Position numbers and translations under genes: made by a program. Positions 43,346 through 54,877 of a DNA stretch of 64,000 nt are shown piece after piece (positions within the stretch are counted from its first letter, which is position 1; each line of letters starts with the position of its first letter). The DNA comes from Flaccisagitta enflata (taxonomy: Eukaryota > Chaetognatha > Sagittoidea > Aphragmophora), in assembly GCA_965153355.1 (NCBI GenBank), contig OZ231126.1:23498001-23562000 (forward strand), read 5' to 3'. The notes beneath the pieces are model-generated. The model saw only the letters and a program-made list of their open reading frames with translations, was not told where the DNA came from and searched no databases.

Positions 43346-43403
43346 AAAAAGTAACAAATAAACGAGTGAATCTCATCTAGATGGTTCTTTCTTTATCAAA
43401 AAC

Positions 43404-43577
43404 TCAAGGCCGGATACACGGCCAATACCAGTCGCGGACGGGTAGGGGGCGGAAATGCGCGTTTTCACACTTTCCAACTCGATCACCACGGACCAACCAA
43501 CCGACCAACCGACCAACCAACCAACTGACAGACAGACGGACAAAGCCTCTTATAGAGTCGCTTGTCCGCGACTAAAA
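43404..43577 (-). mobile_element. A8: family A element inside H1c
   Basis: CAAGGCCGGATACACGGCC, GGAAATGCGCGTTTTC, an ACCA/ACCG core (43494-43528), AAAGCCTCTTATAGAGTCGC and GTCCGCGACTAAAA. It sits at the same site as A10 in H1d. The two differ mainly by one tetranucleotide unit and about one base. Confidence 0.9.
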
Positions 43578-43774
43578 TGATCTGTTTTCAATTGATTTGT
43601 ACAATTTAGTGTATTTTGCAAATAAAGTATCTAGAAAAACTGTATAGTAGGTGTGGGCAAAGCATACTAATCATCATCACATATCAATCAAGCCCTTGCT
43701 TCATTTCGTTTTGCAAACTCGTTAATTATTTCCCCCATATGATTTGATTCAATAAAGTTTTTCTTTTAGGTTCA

Positions 43775-43809
<35 letters not shown>

Positions 43810-43825
43810 AACTGTGTCTGCCAGT

Positions 43826-43826
<1 letters not shown>

Positions 43827-43911
<85 letters not shown>
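43827..43911. repeat. (CT)n inside H1c
   Basis: About 85 bp of CT at the conserved microsatellite position of family H1. Confidence 0.95.
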
Positions 43912-43914
<3 letters not shown>

Positions 43915-44485
43915 TTTTTTTCACAACATATTCAAAACACATTTTCAAGCCCGACAGCAGGGACGTCACGTGATGTCCCTGAAGTCCCTTGCCATACATC
44001 GCTGCTTATAAATGCGTGTCTGCAACTAAGACTGGAATAAAGGAAAGCGTTCTGGGCTAATAGATAGAACCTTTGAGCACGAAGTAATGCAAACAGTCTG
44101 TTCGCATAATATCACTAAAGATAAGCAAGAGGACATACAACGCATATGATACAATTCAGTATTTCTTCTTCTTTCTTCTGTCTTTCTTCTTCTATAGTTT
44201 TTTTTCTTTTTTTTTCTAATGTGCCGACATCAGGCAGCGCAGCCAGCAGCCTCGAGCAGTTTCACATTTTCAATTCAGTAGAGACAGGGGCCTAAAGAGG
44301 AATTTTGGGCCCCTATACAATCAAATAATCCGCCCCCCCCTACTCTCGACGCAACCGCCAACACGAATAAGGGCACATAGTTGATATACAGTTTTTTACT
44401 GTTTACTTTTCAGTCTCTATACATTCAATCTGGAGAAGAAAATCCAAACGAGTGTTGAACTAAGCTCTGTAACAAAAATAGAAAA

Positions 44486-44630
44486 AACAAGGCCGAATAC
44501 ACGGCTACCCAAGTTGCGTGCGGGTAGGCGGGCAGGGGCCATATTTGAGGTCACAAGACCATTTAGGCAGGAGCGGTGAGGTCAAAGAAATAAAATCATA
44601 AAAAAAGTAAAATGTAGACCAACCGACCCA
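44486..44630 (-). mobile_element. A9: truncated family A element inside D
   Basis: AACAAGGCCGAATACACGGC, GTTGCGTGCGGGTAGGCGGGC, GACCTCA-type segments and GACCAACCGACC. The palindromic end is missing. Subfamily with A7 and A21. Confidence 0.75.
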
Positions 44631-44728
44631 TTTCTTTCCTCTTCATTTCTATGACAATTGAGGGGGCCCTCCAGGTCCCTCTGAGGCCCGAGCCCCTATA
44701 ATTTCTATAGGGTGTAAAGGCCTCTAGA

Positions 44729-44811
44729 CAGCGATGTATGGCAAGGGACTTCAGGGACATCACGTGACGTCCCTGCTGTCGGGCTTGAAAATGTGTTTTG
44801 AATATGTTGTG

Positions 44812-44854
<43 letters not shown>

Positions 44855-44870
44855 ACTGGCAGACACAGTT

Positions 44871-44905
<35 letters not shown>

Positions 44906-45457
44906 TGAACCTAAAAGAAAAACTTTATTGAATCAAATCATATGGGGGAAATAATTAACGAGTTTGCAAAACGAAATGAAGCAAGGGCTTGATTGATATG
45001 TGATGATGATTAGTATGCTTTGCCCACACCTACTATACAGTTTTTCTAGATACTTTTTTTGCAAAATACACTAAATTGTACAAATCAATTGAAAACAGAT
45101 CATTTTAGTCGCGGACAAGCGACTCTATAAGAGGCTTTGTCCGTCCGTCTGTCAGTTGGTTGGTCGGTTGGTCGGTTGGTTGGTCCGTGGTGATCGAGTT
45201 GGAAAGTGTGAAAACGCGCATTTCCGCCCCCTACCCGTCCGCGACTGGTATTGGCCGTGTATCCGGCCTTGAGTTTTTGATAAAGAAAGAACCATCTAGA
45301 TGAGATTCCCTCGTTTATTTGTTACTTTTTGTCTAGTATTGGCTTAGAAAGCTTAGAAATCATAGCAAATCAGTAAAAAGGCTGTCGTGCTTAGATTTGC
45401 TGTCTTGCTTGGAATTGGCTTTGAAGTCCCTAGGCCCCAAGCTGCCATACATCGCTG
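44729..45457 (+). mobile_element. H1d: hAT-type element carrying a family A copy (729 bp)
   Basis: CAGCGATGTATGGCA termini and the exact 8-bp TSD CCTCTAGA (44721-44728, 45458-45465). It lies in the right terminal region of D. The GA tract is only about 32 bp. It lacks B5 and B6 and so supplies their empty sites. It is in opposite orientation to H1c and each has its own TSD, so this is two transpositions rather than an inverted segmental duplication. Confidence 0.93.
45102..45271 (+). mobile_element. A10: family A element inside H1d
   Basis: TTTTAGTCGCGGACAAGCGACT, CTATAAGAGGCTTTGTCC, a GTTG/GTCG core, GAAAACGCGCATTTCCGCCCC and GTGTATCCGGCCTTG. Compared with H1a it interrupts the site between CAGATC and TGATAAAGAAA. 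Confidence 0.9.
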
Positions 45458-46283
45458 CCTCTAGAGGCCCCTGAGTAGAGAGCATGATAGTTTGGAGAAG
45501 AAAACAATGGGTCTCGAGTTGCCCAGTGGGATAAGTGAATGCACATTCCTATTTCCCATCGGGAATCAACAATTTTTCAATACAAAATAGGAGAAAGCCT
45601 AAAATTGGATAAATATACAGCAAAAATGGAGAGAATTCGCTGAAATTCGCTAAAATTCGCTAGAATTAGCTAGATTAGCTAGGGGCTCCGAAAAAAATCG
45701 CTAGATAATTCGCTAGGAGCTAGATGAAAAATTCTTATCGCTAGGAGGTCCCAAAATTCGCCAAAAATGGCGATAAAATCGCCAAATTAGCAGCAGAGTT
45801 CAGACATAAGTCCAGCAAATACCCACATTCTCACCTCTACCGAGATTAAAATTAGAAAAGCGGTACAATCTCATTATATTATCATGTTTTTGATTTTTTA
45901 TCCATCAGCGCAAATCCGATGCGGAATGCTACGTTAAACGCAGAACGACATTTACAACTAACCAACAATCATGAGAATTCATCCCTCTATTTTACAATAA
46001 ATTGAGATTTAGTTCGTTATATGATTCTAATTCATATTGACTGTAAATCAAATCAGCGACATTGCAATGGAGCGGTAATCTAAAAACTGCAATATGCAAA
46101 TCATCCTAAAGCTGACTTATTAAGTCTTCGTCTTCGTCTTCGTCTTCTTCTTCCTTCTTCCCCTTCTTCTCCTTCTTCTCCTTCTTCTCCTTCTTCTTCC
46201 GGGACCTGCCGATATCCTTCTTACCCTGCCGACAAGCGGCGCTGCTCGCTGCCCCAGAATCAAGAGGCCTGGTCCATGGATCC

Positions 46284-46621
46284 AGAGGCATTTCCGATTT
46301 CGGGGCAAAACCTTATTTTCTGTACTAAAGCTGCAGTCAAGCCCCATCAAATATGATTTTGTAAATTGAAAAAAAAAAACCATTTGATTATCTTGGTTTG
46401 ATTTTTTGGTGTGGTACACAGTGTTGATGATTCAATTGATGGTTCGATGATCATTGAAGTGCACTTGCATCTTTACTCAATTCCTCGAAAAACCGTAAAA
46501 TCCTAATCAGAAAAGTGTCCAATTTCGACGAAAAACTTTTTTCTTTTTTTTTCTTTCTTATCTTTCATTCATTGCAAAGTGAGTTTTTCTTCTGCTTACT
46601 GACTCGCACCCGAATTTTCTT

Positions 46622-46625
<4 letters not shown>
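46284..46625. other. Unique DNA
   Basis: AT-rich. No gene is supported. Confidence 0.5.

Positions 46626-46693
<68 letters not shown>
46626..46693. repeat. (CT)n microsatellite
   Basis: About 68 bp of CT. Confidence 0.95.
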
Positions 46694-46697
<4 letters not shown>

Positions 46698-46834
46698 TCA
46701 GTCCATGTTTTTTTCTTTCTGTATCCATGATCTCAGTCTCGCTAATACTTTTCGTCATTATGCTAAAAGGGGCGGCGTAACCTTGACTCGAGTGAACGGC
46801 GAGAAAAAAAAAGTCACTTCATCCCGCGCGTGGT

Positions 46835-47715
<881 letters not shown>

Positions 47716-47914
47716 TTTCCTATCTTTTCTGGTAGGCAGTAAAAATGGCTCACAGTGTTGCACACGTATCCATTCGTCTTTTTATGGTATTTTAAGATCA
47801 TTCTTAGGTGTGCATGTGTCAATTATGTGAATTTTTGGTAGTACTCCCCACTGTTCGTGACTGCTGTCCTTTGCTGAACTTGTTATTTCTTGATATGTCT
47901 TATTGTCGTCATTA

Positions 47915-48134
47915 GCAGGGTGGGCAGGGGCCGTAATGTTTTGAAATAAGTCTTTCAGTCGATTGCGCGTCATCCAAAGTTTCGCATTCCCAACCTTCGG
48001 ACCTTCCTTCCTTTCTTTCTTCCTTCCTTCCTTCCTCCCTTCTTTCCTTCCTTCCTTCCTTCCTTCCTTCCATCCTTCCTTCCTTCCTTCCTACGGACAC
48101 AGCCTCTTATAGAGTCGCTTAGCCAGTGACTGAA
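47915..48134 (-). mobile_element. A11: family A element with CTTC core
   Basis: GCAGGGTGGGCAGGGGCCGTAATG opens the recognisable part. The core is now CTTCCTTC (47998-48090) instead of GACC/GACG. Then come CGGACACAGCCTCTTATAGAGTCGC and a weak palindrome. The microsatellite motif has been replaced while the flanks persist. Confidence 0.65.
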
Positions 48135-48482
48135 GAGGGAACGGCGATTAATGAAGAGGGTCTTTAAAAAATTTGGAAAAATATGTATGGTAACGATGAA
48201 TTCGTTCATCGTAAACAGTCAATGAGTCGAGCAACACGGTTTCAGCAACTGAAAAGTGAAAACCGCAAATGAAGCTTTTTTTAAGCTTTTTTTTATGCTC
48301 AATACCAAATTGATCCAGCCCCGTAATTTTAAATCTAAATCTGGTCAAAATCTTGTTTTTTTTCATAAAGCAAACAAAAAATTGTTCCGCTGTGAATGTT
48401 ATAAGGAAATTGACAACAGCAACGGAAATCCGCCTAAACAGAACATAAGTGCCTGATGTATTTGAAAAGATGTATTGCTCTT
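48135..48482. other. Unique AT-rich DNA
   Basis: No gene is supported. Confidence 0.5.
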
Positions 48483-48483
48483 T

Positions 48484-48648
48484 TTTAGATGCGTCCTCGC
48501 ATCTCTATAAGAGGGTTTGTCCGTCCGTCCGTCGGTCCGTCGGTCGGTCCGTCGGTCGGTCCGTCGGTCGGTCGCCGTGTGAAAACCGCGCTTTGCCGTT
48601 TTCGGCCACGACCAGATCCAGACCGAACTACTGCCCATCTTGTTTTTC
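48484..48648 (+). mobile_element. A12: family A element
   Basis: TTTTTTAGATGCGTCCTCGCATCT is the end hairpin with compensated arms (GATGCG / CGCATC in place of GTCGCG / CGCGAC). CTATAAGAGGGTTTGTCC and a GTCC/GTCGG core (48518-48574) follow. The right end is diverged. Confidence 0.75.
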
Positions 48649-48909
48649 CATCTGTCTGTTTGTCCATCTGTCAATCCATATGTGTCACATTATCAATATA
48701 CGCAGAGACACAGTCTGGACGCATCGTTGCCAGTTCGGGCTTGTTTCTATTTATGTTATATTCATCATGTAGGCTTTTCATCACGTAAGATTACGCCGAA
48801 TCAAGAACACCCAATTTTCGATTTTGATGGCGACAATAGGCTAAATTTGTTGATTCTTATCAGAAAAGCATTGCCTGAAAATTTCAGCGCCCTCAATTAT
48901 CAAAACCAA

Positions 48910-49499
48910 TAGTCGCAAAAGCGTTAGATGGTCAGCGGTACCCGTTGCCCCTTTGTGAATGTATGTGGGTATGAGGTGGTTAGAAGGGCAGCGGCCCCGA
49001 AGGGGCCGATGACCTATGCTGTTTTTATTTGAGCCTCAAGGCTGGAATTGGGGCCTTGAGGCTGGGATTTGGGCCTTAAAGCTGGGATTTGAGCCTTGAG
49101 GCTGGGATTTGAGCCTCAAGGCTGAGATTTGAGCCTCGAGGCTGGGATTTGAGCTTTTTGGCTGGGAACTGAGCCATGAGGCTATGATTTGAGCCTCAAG
49201 GCTGGGATTTGAGCTTTGAGGCTGGGATTTGAGCCTCGAGGCTGGGTTTTGAGCCTGGAGGTTGGGATTTGAGGCTCAAGGCTGGGAGTTGAGCTTTTAG
49301 GCTGGATTTTGAGCTTTGAGGGCTGGAAAATGAGCCTTCAGGCTGGAAAATGAGCCCTGCGACTAGAATTTGAGCTTCGGAGCCGGGGGGGGGGGACGGA
49401 GAAGGAGAAGAAGAAGAAGAAGAAGAAGAAGGAGGAGGAGGAGAAAATCTCCCATATGTGTGAGAGCATAGGTCATCGGCCCCTTCGGGGCCGCTGCCC
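48910..49499 (+). mobile_element. B7: complete family B element
   Basis: TAGTCGCAAAAGCGTTAGAT follows AA. The left arm GGGCAGCGGCCCCGAAGG, about 16 core units (GGGATTTGAGCCTCAAGGCT type), a GAAGAAG purine block and the right arm ending GGGGCCGCTGCCC follow, then AAAAA. The arms GCAGCGGCCCCGAAGGGGCC are themselves palindromic (GGCCCCGAAGGGGCC). Confidence 0.9.
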
Positions 49500-49591
49500 A
49501 AAAAGCATATTACATTTCAAATTTTGGAAAATGAAGTTTTCCAAATAGGGTCACTTTTTTTATCATTTATATTCCTTGGTTGCCATCTTAA

Positions 49592-49592
49592 T

Positions 49593-49653
<61 letters not shown>

Positions 49654-49665
49654 GTGTGTGTGTGT
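49592..49665. repeat. (GT)n microsatellite
   Basis: About 74 bp of GT with one GC interruption. Confidence 0.95.
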
Positions 49666-49712
49666 AAAAGCCTCATATCACCCCTCTCAAGCATAAAAGT
49701 TTATTTGTTCTT

Positions 49713-50213
49713 CAGGATTTGAGCCCCAAGGCTGGGATTTGGGCCTCAAGGGGCGGATGAGAAGGAGAGCAAGGGCACCGAAGGGGACAAAGTCCTGTAG
49801 AACACAGGGGGACTTTCGTTCGTTCGTCCATTTGTTTGTGCGGGCTAGATAAGGGTCAAAGAGGGCTGATGTTAGGCCTTAGGAAGCCAATTAGGGGCCT
49901 GGAAAAACTGATTTGAGGCTTGAGAGAGCTGAATTATGGCTTGAAAGGCTACAGAGGACTGATTTTAAGGCTGAGAGCACTAAATTGAGGCTTACAAGGC
50001 TGATATGTGGCCCGAGGGGCACAATTTTATGCTTGAGGGGCCATATTTGAGGCTTTTGAGGCTAGATTCGAGGCCTGAGAGGCCAAATTTGTGGCCTGAT
50101 AGACTGGATTGTAGGCCTGACAGGCCGGGATTTGAGGCCTGACAGGCTGGTGGGGGGGATGGATAAACGAACAAACAAAAGTCCCCCTGTGCTCTCCTTT
50201 GGGGCTGCTGCCC
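49713..50213 (+). mobile_element. B8: family B element, diverged
   Basis: GGGCACCGAAGGGGACAAAGTCCTGTAGAACACAGGGGG is a diverged left arm (49764 on). A core of TTGAGGCTTG/GGCCTGA units follows. The right arm CTTTGGGGCTGCTGCCC ends at 50213 before AAAAA. The left boundary is uncertain. Confidence 0.65.
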
Positions 50214-50218
50214 AAAAA

Positions 50219-50466
50219 GCAGGGATTTGAGCCAACAGACTGGGATTTGGGCCAACCGGCTGGGATTTGGGCCAACAGGCTGGGATTTGGGCCAACAGGC
50301 TGGAAATCAGGCCAACAGACTGGGAATTAGGCCAACAGATTGGGAATTGGGCCAACAGACTGGGATTTGGACTTTGAGGATGAGATTTGGGCCTTGAGTC
50401 CTAGGGGGGGGGGGAACAGTTCACCCCTGTGTTCTACAGGACATCTGCCCTTTAGGGCCACTGCCC
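50219..50466 (+). mobile_element. B9: partial family B element
   Basis: Core units of the GGGATTTGGGCCAACAGACT type and a right arm CCTTTAGGGCCACTGCCC ending at 50466, followed by AAAAA. There is no left arm. It abuts B8. Confidence 0.65.
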
Positions 50467-50654
50467 AAAAAGGGTAGGCTGTGGGAAGGGGGGTGGATGG
50501 ATTTATAGGGGTTTGGAAATTCATCCCTGTGCCCCACAGAACTTCCAGACCTAGAAAGCAGATTTGAGGATTGGATAGGAGGGGACTGAAAGACATCTAG
50601 TAGGGATGCTTGAAAGGTCTGATTTAAAGATTAACAGGGACACACCAAATACAC

Positions 50655-50714
50655 ACACGCACACACACACGCACACACACACGAACATACACACGCACAC
50701 AAACACACACACAC
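50655..50714. repeat. (CA)n impure microsatellite
   Basis: ACACACGC/ACACACAC units with interruptions. Confidence 0.85.
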
Positions 50715-50975
50715 TTTAAGCCGAGATTGCAACAAAAAAAAAAAAAAGATAATATAAAACAATTCCTATACTTGCCTTTTTTTCAGATTTTCAAATCCAG
50801 TATGCTTTTAGTTATCGTTCACTGAGGACACTGAAATTTTCAGAAATTGTTGTTCTAACAAAAATCAACAAATTAAGCCCATTGTCGCTATTCATATCGA
50901 AAATTGGGTGTTCTTGAATCGGCGTAACGTAAGATGGACGCACCTAAAGGAAAAGCTAAAATCGTAGAAGGGGCA

Positions 50976-50978
<3 letters not shown>

Positions 50979-51064
<86 letters not shown>
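50979..51064. repeat. (CT)n microsatellite
   Basis: About 86 bp of perfect CT. Confidence 0.97.
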
Positions 51065-51067
<3 letters not shown>

Positions 51068-51220
51068 AACGTACACATTTTGACACAAACACATAATTTT
51101 TCGTCTGGATGCTAGGGAGGGGTTAGACACACCGCGTTCGCCCGAGGGACCGAAACGGACATTTAGGATAAGGCCCACTGAGATAGAGAGCGAGCATTTT
51201 TTGACGTGAAAGCCACAGAA

Positions 51221-51225
<5 letters not shown>

Positions 51226-51294
<69 letters not shown>

Positions 51295-51310
51295 AGAGAA
51301 CGAGCAAGGA

Positions 51311-51375
<65 letters not shown>
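51226..51375. repeat. (GA)n microsatellite in two blocks
   Basis: GA at 51226-51293 and 51314-51375, with TAAGAGAACGAGCAAGGAATAT between and TAGTAAGAGAAAGAGCAAAGAAT repeated after, so a local tandem duplication is likely. With the CT tract at 50979 these blocks can pair across about 160 bp. Confidence 0.93.
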
Positions 51376-51379
<4 letters not shown>

Positions 51380-52469
51380 AGAGAATCAATTTATAAGAAG
51401 TAGTAAGAGAAAGAGCAAAGAATATTAGGCTGTAAGATAAATGATATTCGAATGTGGATATCTTTTGAACTCTGGTCGGCTTTTTTTGGTCGCTGGGATT
51501 TGCTTTTCTTTTCTTTTCTTAGCTGCCGACGATTTTACCGACTTTGATCTTTCTTTCCTTCCTAAAATTTCCATTTGTCATTTCTTTCTCTTTCTCTCTC
51601 TTGCTGTCTACTTTTCTACCTTGGCTTTCTCTCTCATCTTTCCTTTTTTTCTTTTCCATTCTATCTCCCCGGCCGTTCTTCTGTTTTATGTCTTTCGTAA
51701 TATCATTCATTCTTTCTGTTTGTCTGTCATTCTGCCTCTTTGTCTCTCTGTCTCTCTGTCTCTCTTTATCTCTGCCATTATGTTTTTCTCTGTCTGGTTT
51801 CCTGACCGTTCAATAGTCAGATTTTCAAGCATTCATTCATTCATTCATTCATTCATTCATCCATTCATTCATTCATTCATTCATTTAAAAGAAATTCACA
51901 TTCTGCACTAATTTCATTCATTCATGCAATAATTCACTTCAATTATTTCCTTTCAATTTTTCTTTCTTTGTCTGTCTTTTGTCTATTTTTTGTCTTTTTT
52001 TTTTACTCTTCGTTTATAATTAATCGTTTCTCGATAAATCGAGTTTTAAAAATCTTTTTAACCGAAATATTTTCCTTATCGGTTTCGTATGTTTGAGTTC
52101 CCACTTAAGAACAGATAGCTGCAGAAGTCATAATCCATTTGTCTCCATAATTTGACGCCGTTTTTTTTTGTCTCTCATTGTTCAGTCATTTGGTACTTAT
52201 CTTTTTTTTTCTCTCATCACCTTCCAGACATCAAGTTATCAATGCCATTTGTCACCCACTTCTCATTTTTCCACAGACTTAATGCGGACGATAAAAAAAA
52301 AACGTGTACAAAGTCTACAATTCTTCAAGCTGAGCGTTGACCTTTGACACATGGCATAAATGGATATTTTCTTCGAGAAACAACAGCACCAACAATAACA
52401 ACATGGACGAGGGCGGAAACGTTTTCAGATTTCAACTCAAGACCGAAAAATCAAAACTCGCAATAGCAA
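51376..52469. other. Unique CT-rich DNA
   Basis: ATTC repeats lie at 51829-51885. No gene is supported. The frame at 52337-52741 leads into the CAA tract. Confidence 0.5.
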
Positions 52470-52675
<206 letters not shown>

Positions 52676-53138
52676 GGGCGACTTTATCCAGCCATCCTCA
52701 CCTTCAACGTCTTTCAACGAAAATTCAGTCCGCTTCTCTGAAGGTAAGTTGATTAACGTTGTTACTCTCTGTCGTCGTTGTCCTTTTTTTTCTCCTTTCT
52801 TTTAACTTCGTGTCTGAACTCTCGGTAATGAGGCTTTGAGTCATTTTTCAAAAAAAAAAAAAAGAAAAAAAAAGAAAGAAAATAAAAAGGAATAAAAATC
52901 TGAGGATCGATTTGATTTTCAAGTCGTGCTGGCGGCCCTTCGAGGCATGATTATAGGCAGACAATGGAACAAACGGACCGACGAGCCAAAAGCCGTAATT
53001 ATAATCGATAAATTTCCGCGCGTTTTCGATTCGAAATCATCTTCGTCTCATCCTGATTACGTCCGTCGGATTGTCCGTCCGTCGGTTACACATTACTCAA
53101 TGTCCAAAACTGAAATATCTGGTCTAACGAGGCGCAAT

Positions 53139-53141
<3 letters not shown>
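52676..53141. other. Unique DNA
   Basis: A short GTCC/GTCGG stretch at 53064-53086 looks like a family A core without ends. No gene is supported. Confidence 0.5.
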
Positions 53142-53226
<85 letters not shown>

Positions 53227-53241
53227 TGAGTGAGTGAGTGA

Positions 53242-53304
<63 letters not shown>

Positions 53305-53310
53305 CGTGCG
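53142..53310. repeat. (GT)n with a GAGT block
   Basis: GT runs surround six GAGT units (53223-53248) and end in GCGCGCGCGTGCG. Confidence 0.95.
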
Positions 53311-53438
53311 TTTTGCAAGTAAAAACATTTATCAACGGCAGTTTAAGTTTGGAACATTACAAAGAAAAGCAAATAACATGGATACACACAAACAATTTCA
53401 ATTTGTCTTCCTTTCCCCATTTGCTTGTTGAACCCAAA

Positions 53439-53443
<5 letters not shown>

Positions 53444-53499
<56 letters not shown>
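53444..53499. repeat. (CA)n microsatellite
   Basis: About 56 bp of CA. It is inverse to the GT tract 150 bp upstream, so the two can pair. Confidence 0.95.
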
Positions 53500-53501
<2 letters not shown>

Positions 53502-53544
53502 TTTCGTGTTGGTTTGTGTTGGATTGTGTTTGTTGTTACGTCAT

Positions 53545-54046
53545 TAATAGTTTCTTCTTTTTCTTCTTCTTCATCTTGTTCTTCTTCATCTTCTTCTTCT
53601 TCTTCTTCTTCTTCTTCTTCTTCTTCTTCTTCTTCTTCTTCTTCTTCTTCTTCTTCTTCTTCTTCTTTCTCTGTTTTTTTCTTTTGTTTCTTTTTCATTC
53701 TTTTCCTTCTTCTTCTTCCTTAGTTGATTGTTCAACTTCTTCAACTGCTTCTCCTTCTTCTCCTCCTTCTGCTTCTTCATCACCTACTTTTTGTTCTTTT
53801 TCTTGTTTTCTTCTTCTATATCGTTGTTCTTCTTTTTCTTCTTCTTCTTCTTCTTCTTCTTCTTCTTCTTCTTCTTCTTCTTCTTCTTCTTCTTCTTCTT
53901 CTTCTTCTTCTTCTTCTTCTTCTTCTTCTTCTTCTTCTTCTTCTTCTTCTTCTTCTTCTTCTTCTTCTTCTTCTTCTTCTTCTTCTTCTTCTTCTTCTTC
54001 TTCTTCTTCTTCTTCTTCTTCTTCTTCTTCTTCTTCTTCTTCTTCT

Positions 54047-54092
<46 letters not shown>

Positions 54093-54160
54093 GTTTTCTT
54101 CTTCGTCTTCAACGTTCTCCTACTTCTTCTTCTTCATCTTCTTGTTTTCTTCTTCTTCTT
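53545..54160. repeat. (TTC)n complex microsatellite, about 600 bp
   Basis: Two main TTC runs (53560-53668 and 53828-54098) lie in CT-rich degenerate DNA. All frames are open as homopolymer-like runs. Confidence 0.95.
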
Positions 54161-54877
54161 CTCCGATTCTTCTGGCTTTTGTTTTCGCCTTTGCCTATTT
54201 ATCTTAAGCCCATTTTCTCCTCCCTCTTCGGATGACTGATGATATTCGCGGCCGTCTGAGGGTGATAGAGGTATTGGTGGGCGGGGCCCTTCGGGGGGCT
54301 GGGGCGGTGTCCTTTGGGGGTTTGGGGGCGGAGCACTACAGCCGGAGCTTGCCGTCGTCTCAACAGAAAGAGAACTAAGTGTCAACATTACACATTTTTC
54401 TTCCTCAAATCTCCCTTTTCCATCTGTCCTTCGCTCTGGATCATTTTTCAAACTCCCCAATGTTTTCTTCTATTTTTTTTTCACGAAGGGAAAAAATGAG
54501 AGAATGAAAATTGCTTTGTTTATACTTCTTCTTCTTCTTCTCCCGGTTTTTTCCGTATTTTCGTTATTATTGTTGAATCACCCTTCATTTTTTCTAAGAA
54601 AATACGACATTAGAATAGCCTACGCTACTTTTCTACCAGGCGCCATTTGGATGTTAATTAAAATTCCAATCCTGGTCGCTTCAACCAATTTTTAAAGCGA
54701 TTTTTAAAGCTTCGTGCTCGCTGCTAAGCGATTTATCTTAAATCGTCTGTTTTACTCTTGTATCAAGATGCCATTATTTAAGTGCGTGTGTCGGTGTATA
54801 GGGCAATGACAATATGCATATTAACTATTGAATGTGTGACTGAGAATGATAATGCAAAAAGTGGTTCCTTCATTTGC
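54161..54877. other. Unique DNA
   Basis: GGGCGGGGCCCTTCGGGGGGCTGGGGCGG at 54279-54306 is GC-rich but not a clear family B arm. No gene is supported. Confidence 0.5.

Larger units (their letters stand above)
41731..44004 (-). mobile_element. H1c: hAT-type element carrying three insertions (2274 bp)
   Basis: CAGCGATGTATGGCA starts at 41731 and its inverse ends at 44004. The exact 8-bp TSD is CTTATAAA (41723-41730, 44005-44012). Subtracting B5 (769 bp), B6 (715 bp) and A8 (174 bp) leaves about 616 bp, matching the 620 bp of H1a. Its remaining sequence parallels H1d, including the internal family A copy. Confidence 0.92.
44285..45473 (+). mobile_element. D: second hAT-type family, hosting A9 and H1d
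   Basis: The left terminus CAGGGGCCTAAAGAGG and the right terminus (reverse complement CAGGGGCCTCTAGAGG) lie inside an exact 8-bp TSD AGTAGAGA (44277-44284 and 45474-45481). Without H1d, its TSD copy and A9 the element is about 310 bp. The GGGCCCCTATACAATC subterminal motif recurs at 19425-19486. No transposase. Confidence 0.85.
41589..45780. repeat. TTCGCTAG inverted-repeat arms (possible element F)
   Basis: 41589-41670 has TAGCCCCTAAAAAATCGCTAG with repeated AATTCGCTAG. 45633-45780 has the inverse AGCTAGGGGCTCC..AAAAAAATCGCTAG. They flank H1c and D and could be the terminal regions of a host element between E3 and the hAT copies. No TSD was identified. Confidence 0.5.
41461..46283 (-). mobile_element. 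E3: family E remnant hosting a nest of insertions
   Basis: CACTTTGTGGCAGCATGATGCC at 41479-41500 matches E2 (26428-26450). 45885-46122 matches 26530-26768. 46123-46283 carries CTTCGTC/TTC repeats and the terminal CGGCGCTGCTCGCTGCCCCAG..AATCAAGAGGCCTG. Read together these are one minus-strand family E element opened by 4.3 kb of other elements. The outer left terminus is missing, so the single-element reading is inferred. Confidence 0.6.
48783..50938. repeat. Inverted arms C1 and C2 bracketing family B copies
   Basis: 48783-48909 plus 49500-49545 is the diverged reverse complement of about 50783-50938; both contain TCAAGAACACCCAATTTTCG on one strand or the other. C2 is uninterrupted at the position where B7 sits in C1. 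They are either two inverted copies of an unknown repeat or the arms of a 2.1-kb fold-back element. Confidence 0.65.

Noticed and set aside
43346-45340. Large inverted segmental duplication
   Set aside because: The two arms are H1c and H1d, each with its own different 8-bp TSD, so they are independent transposon insertions.
54279-54306. Family B arm at a GGGGCCCTTCGGGG patch
   Set aside because: It lacks the GCTGCCC terminus, the core repeats and an A run.
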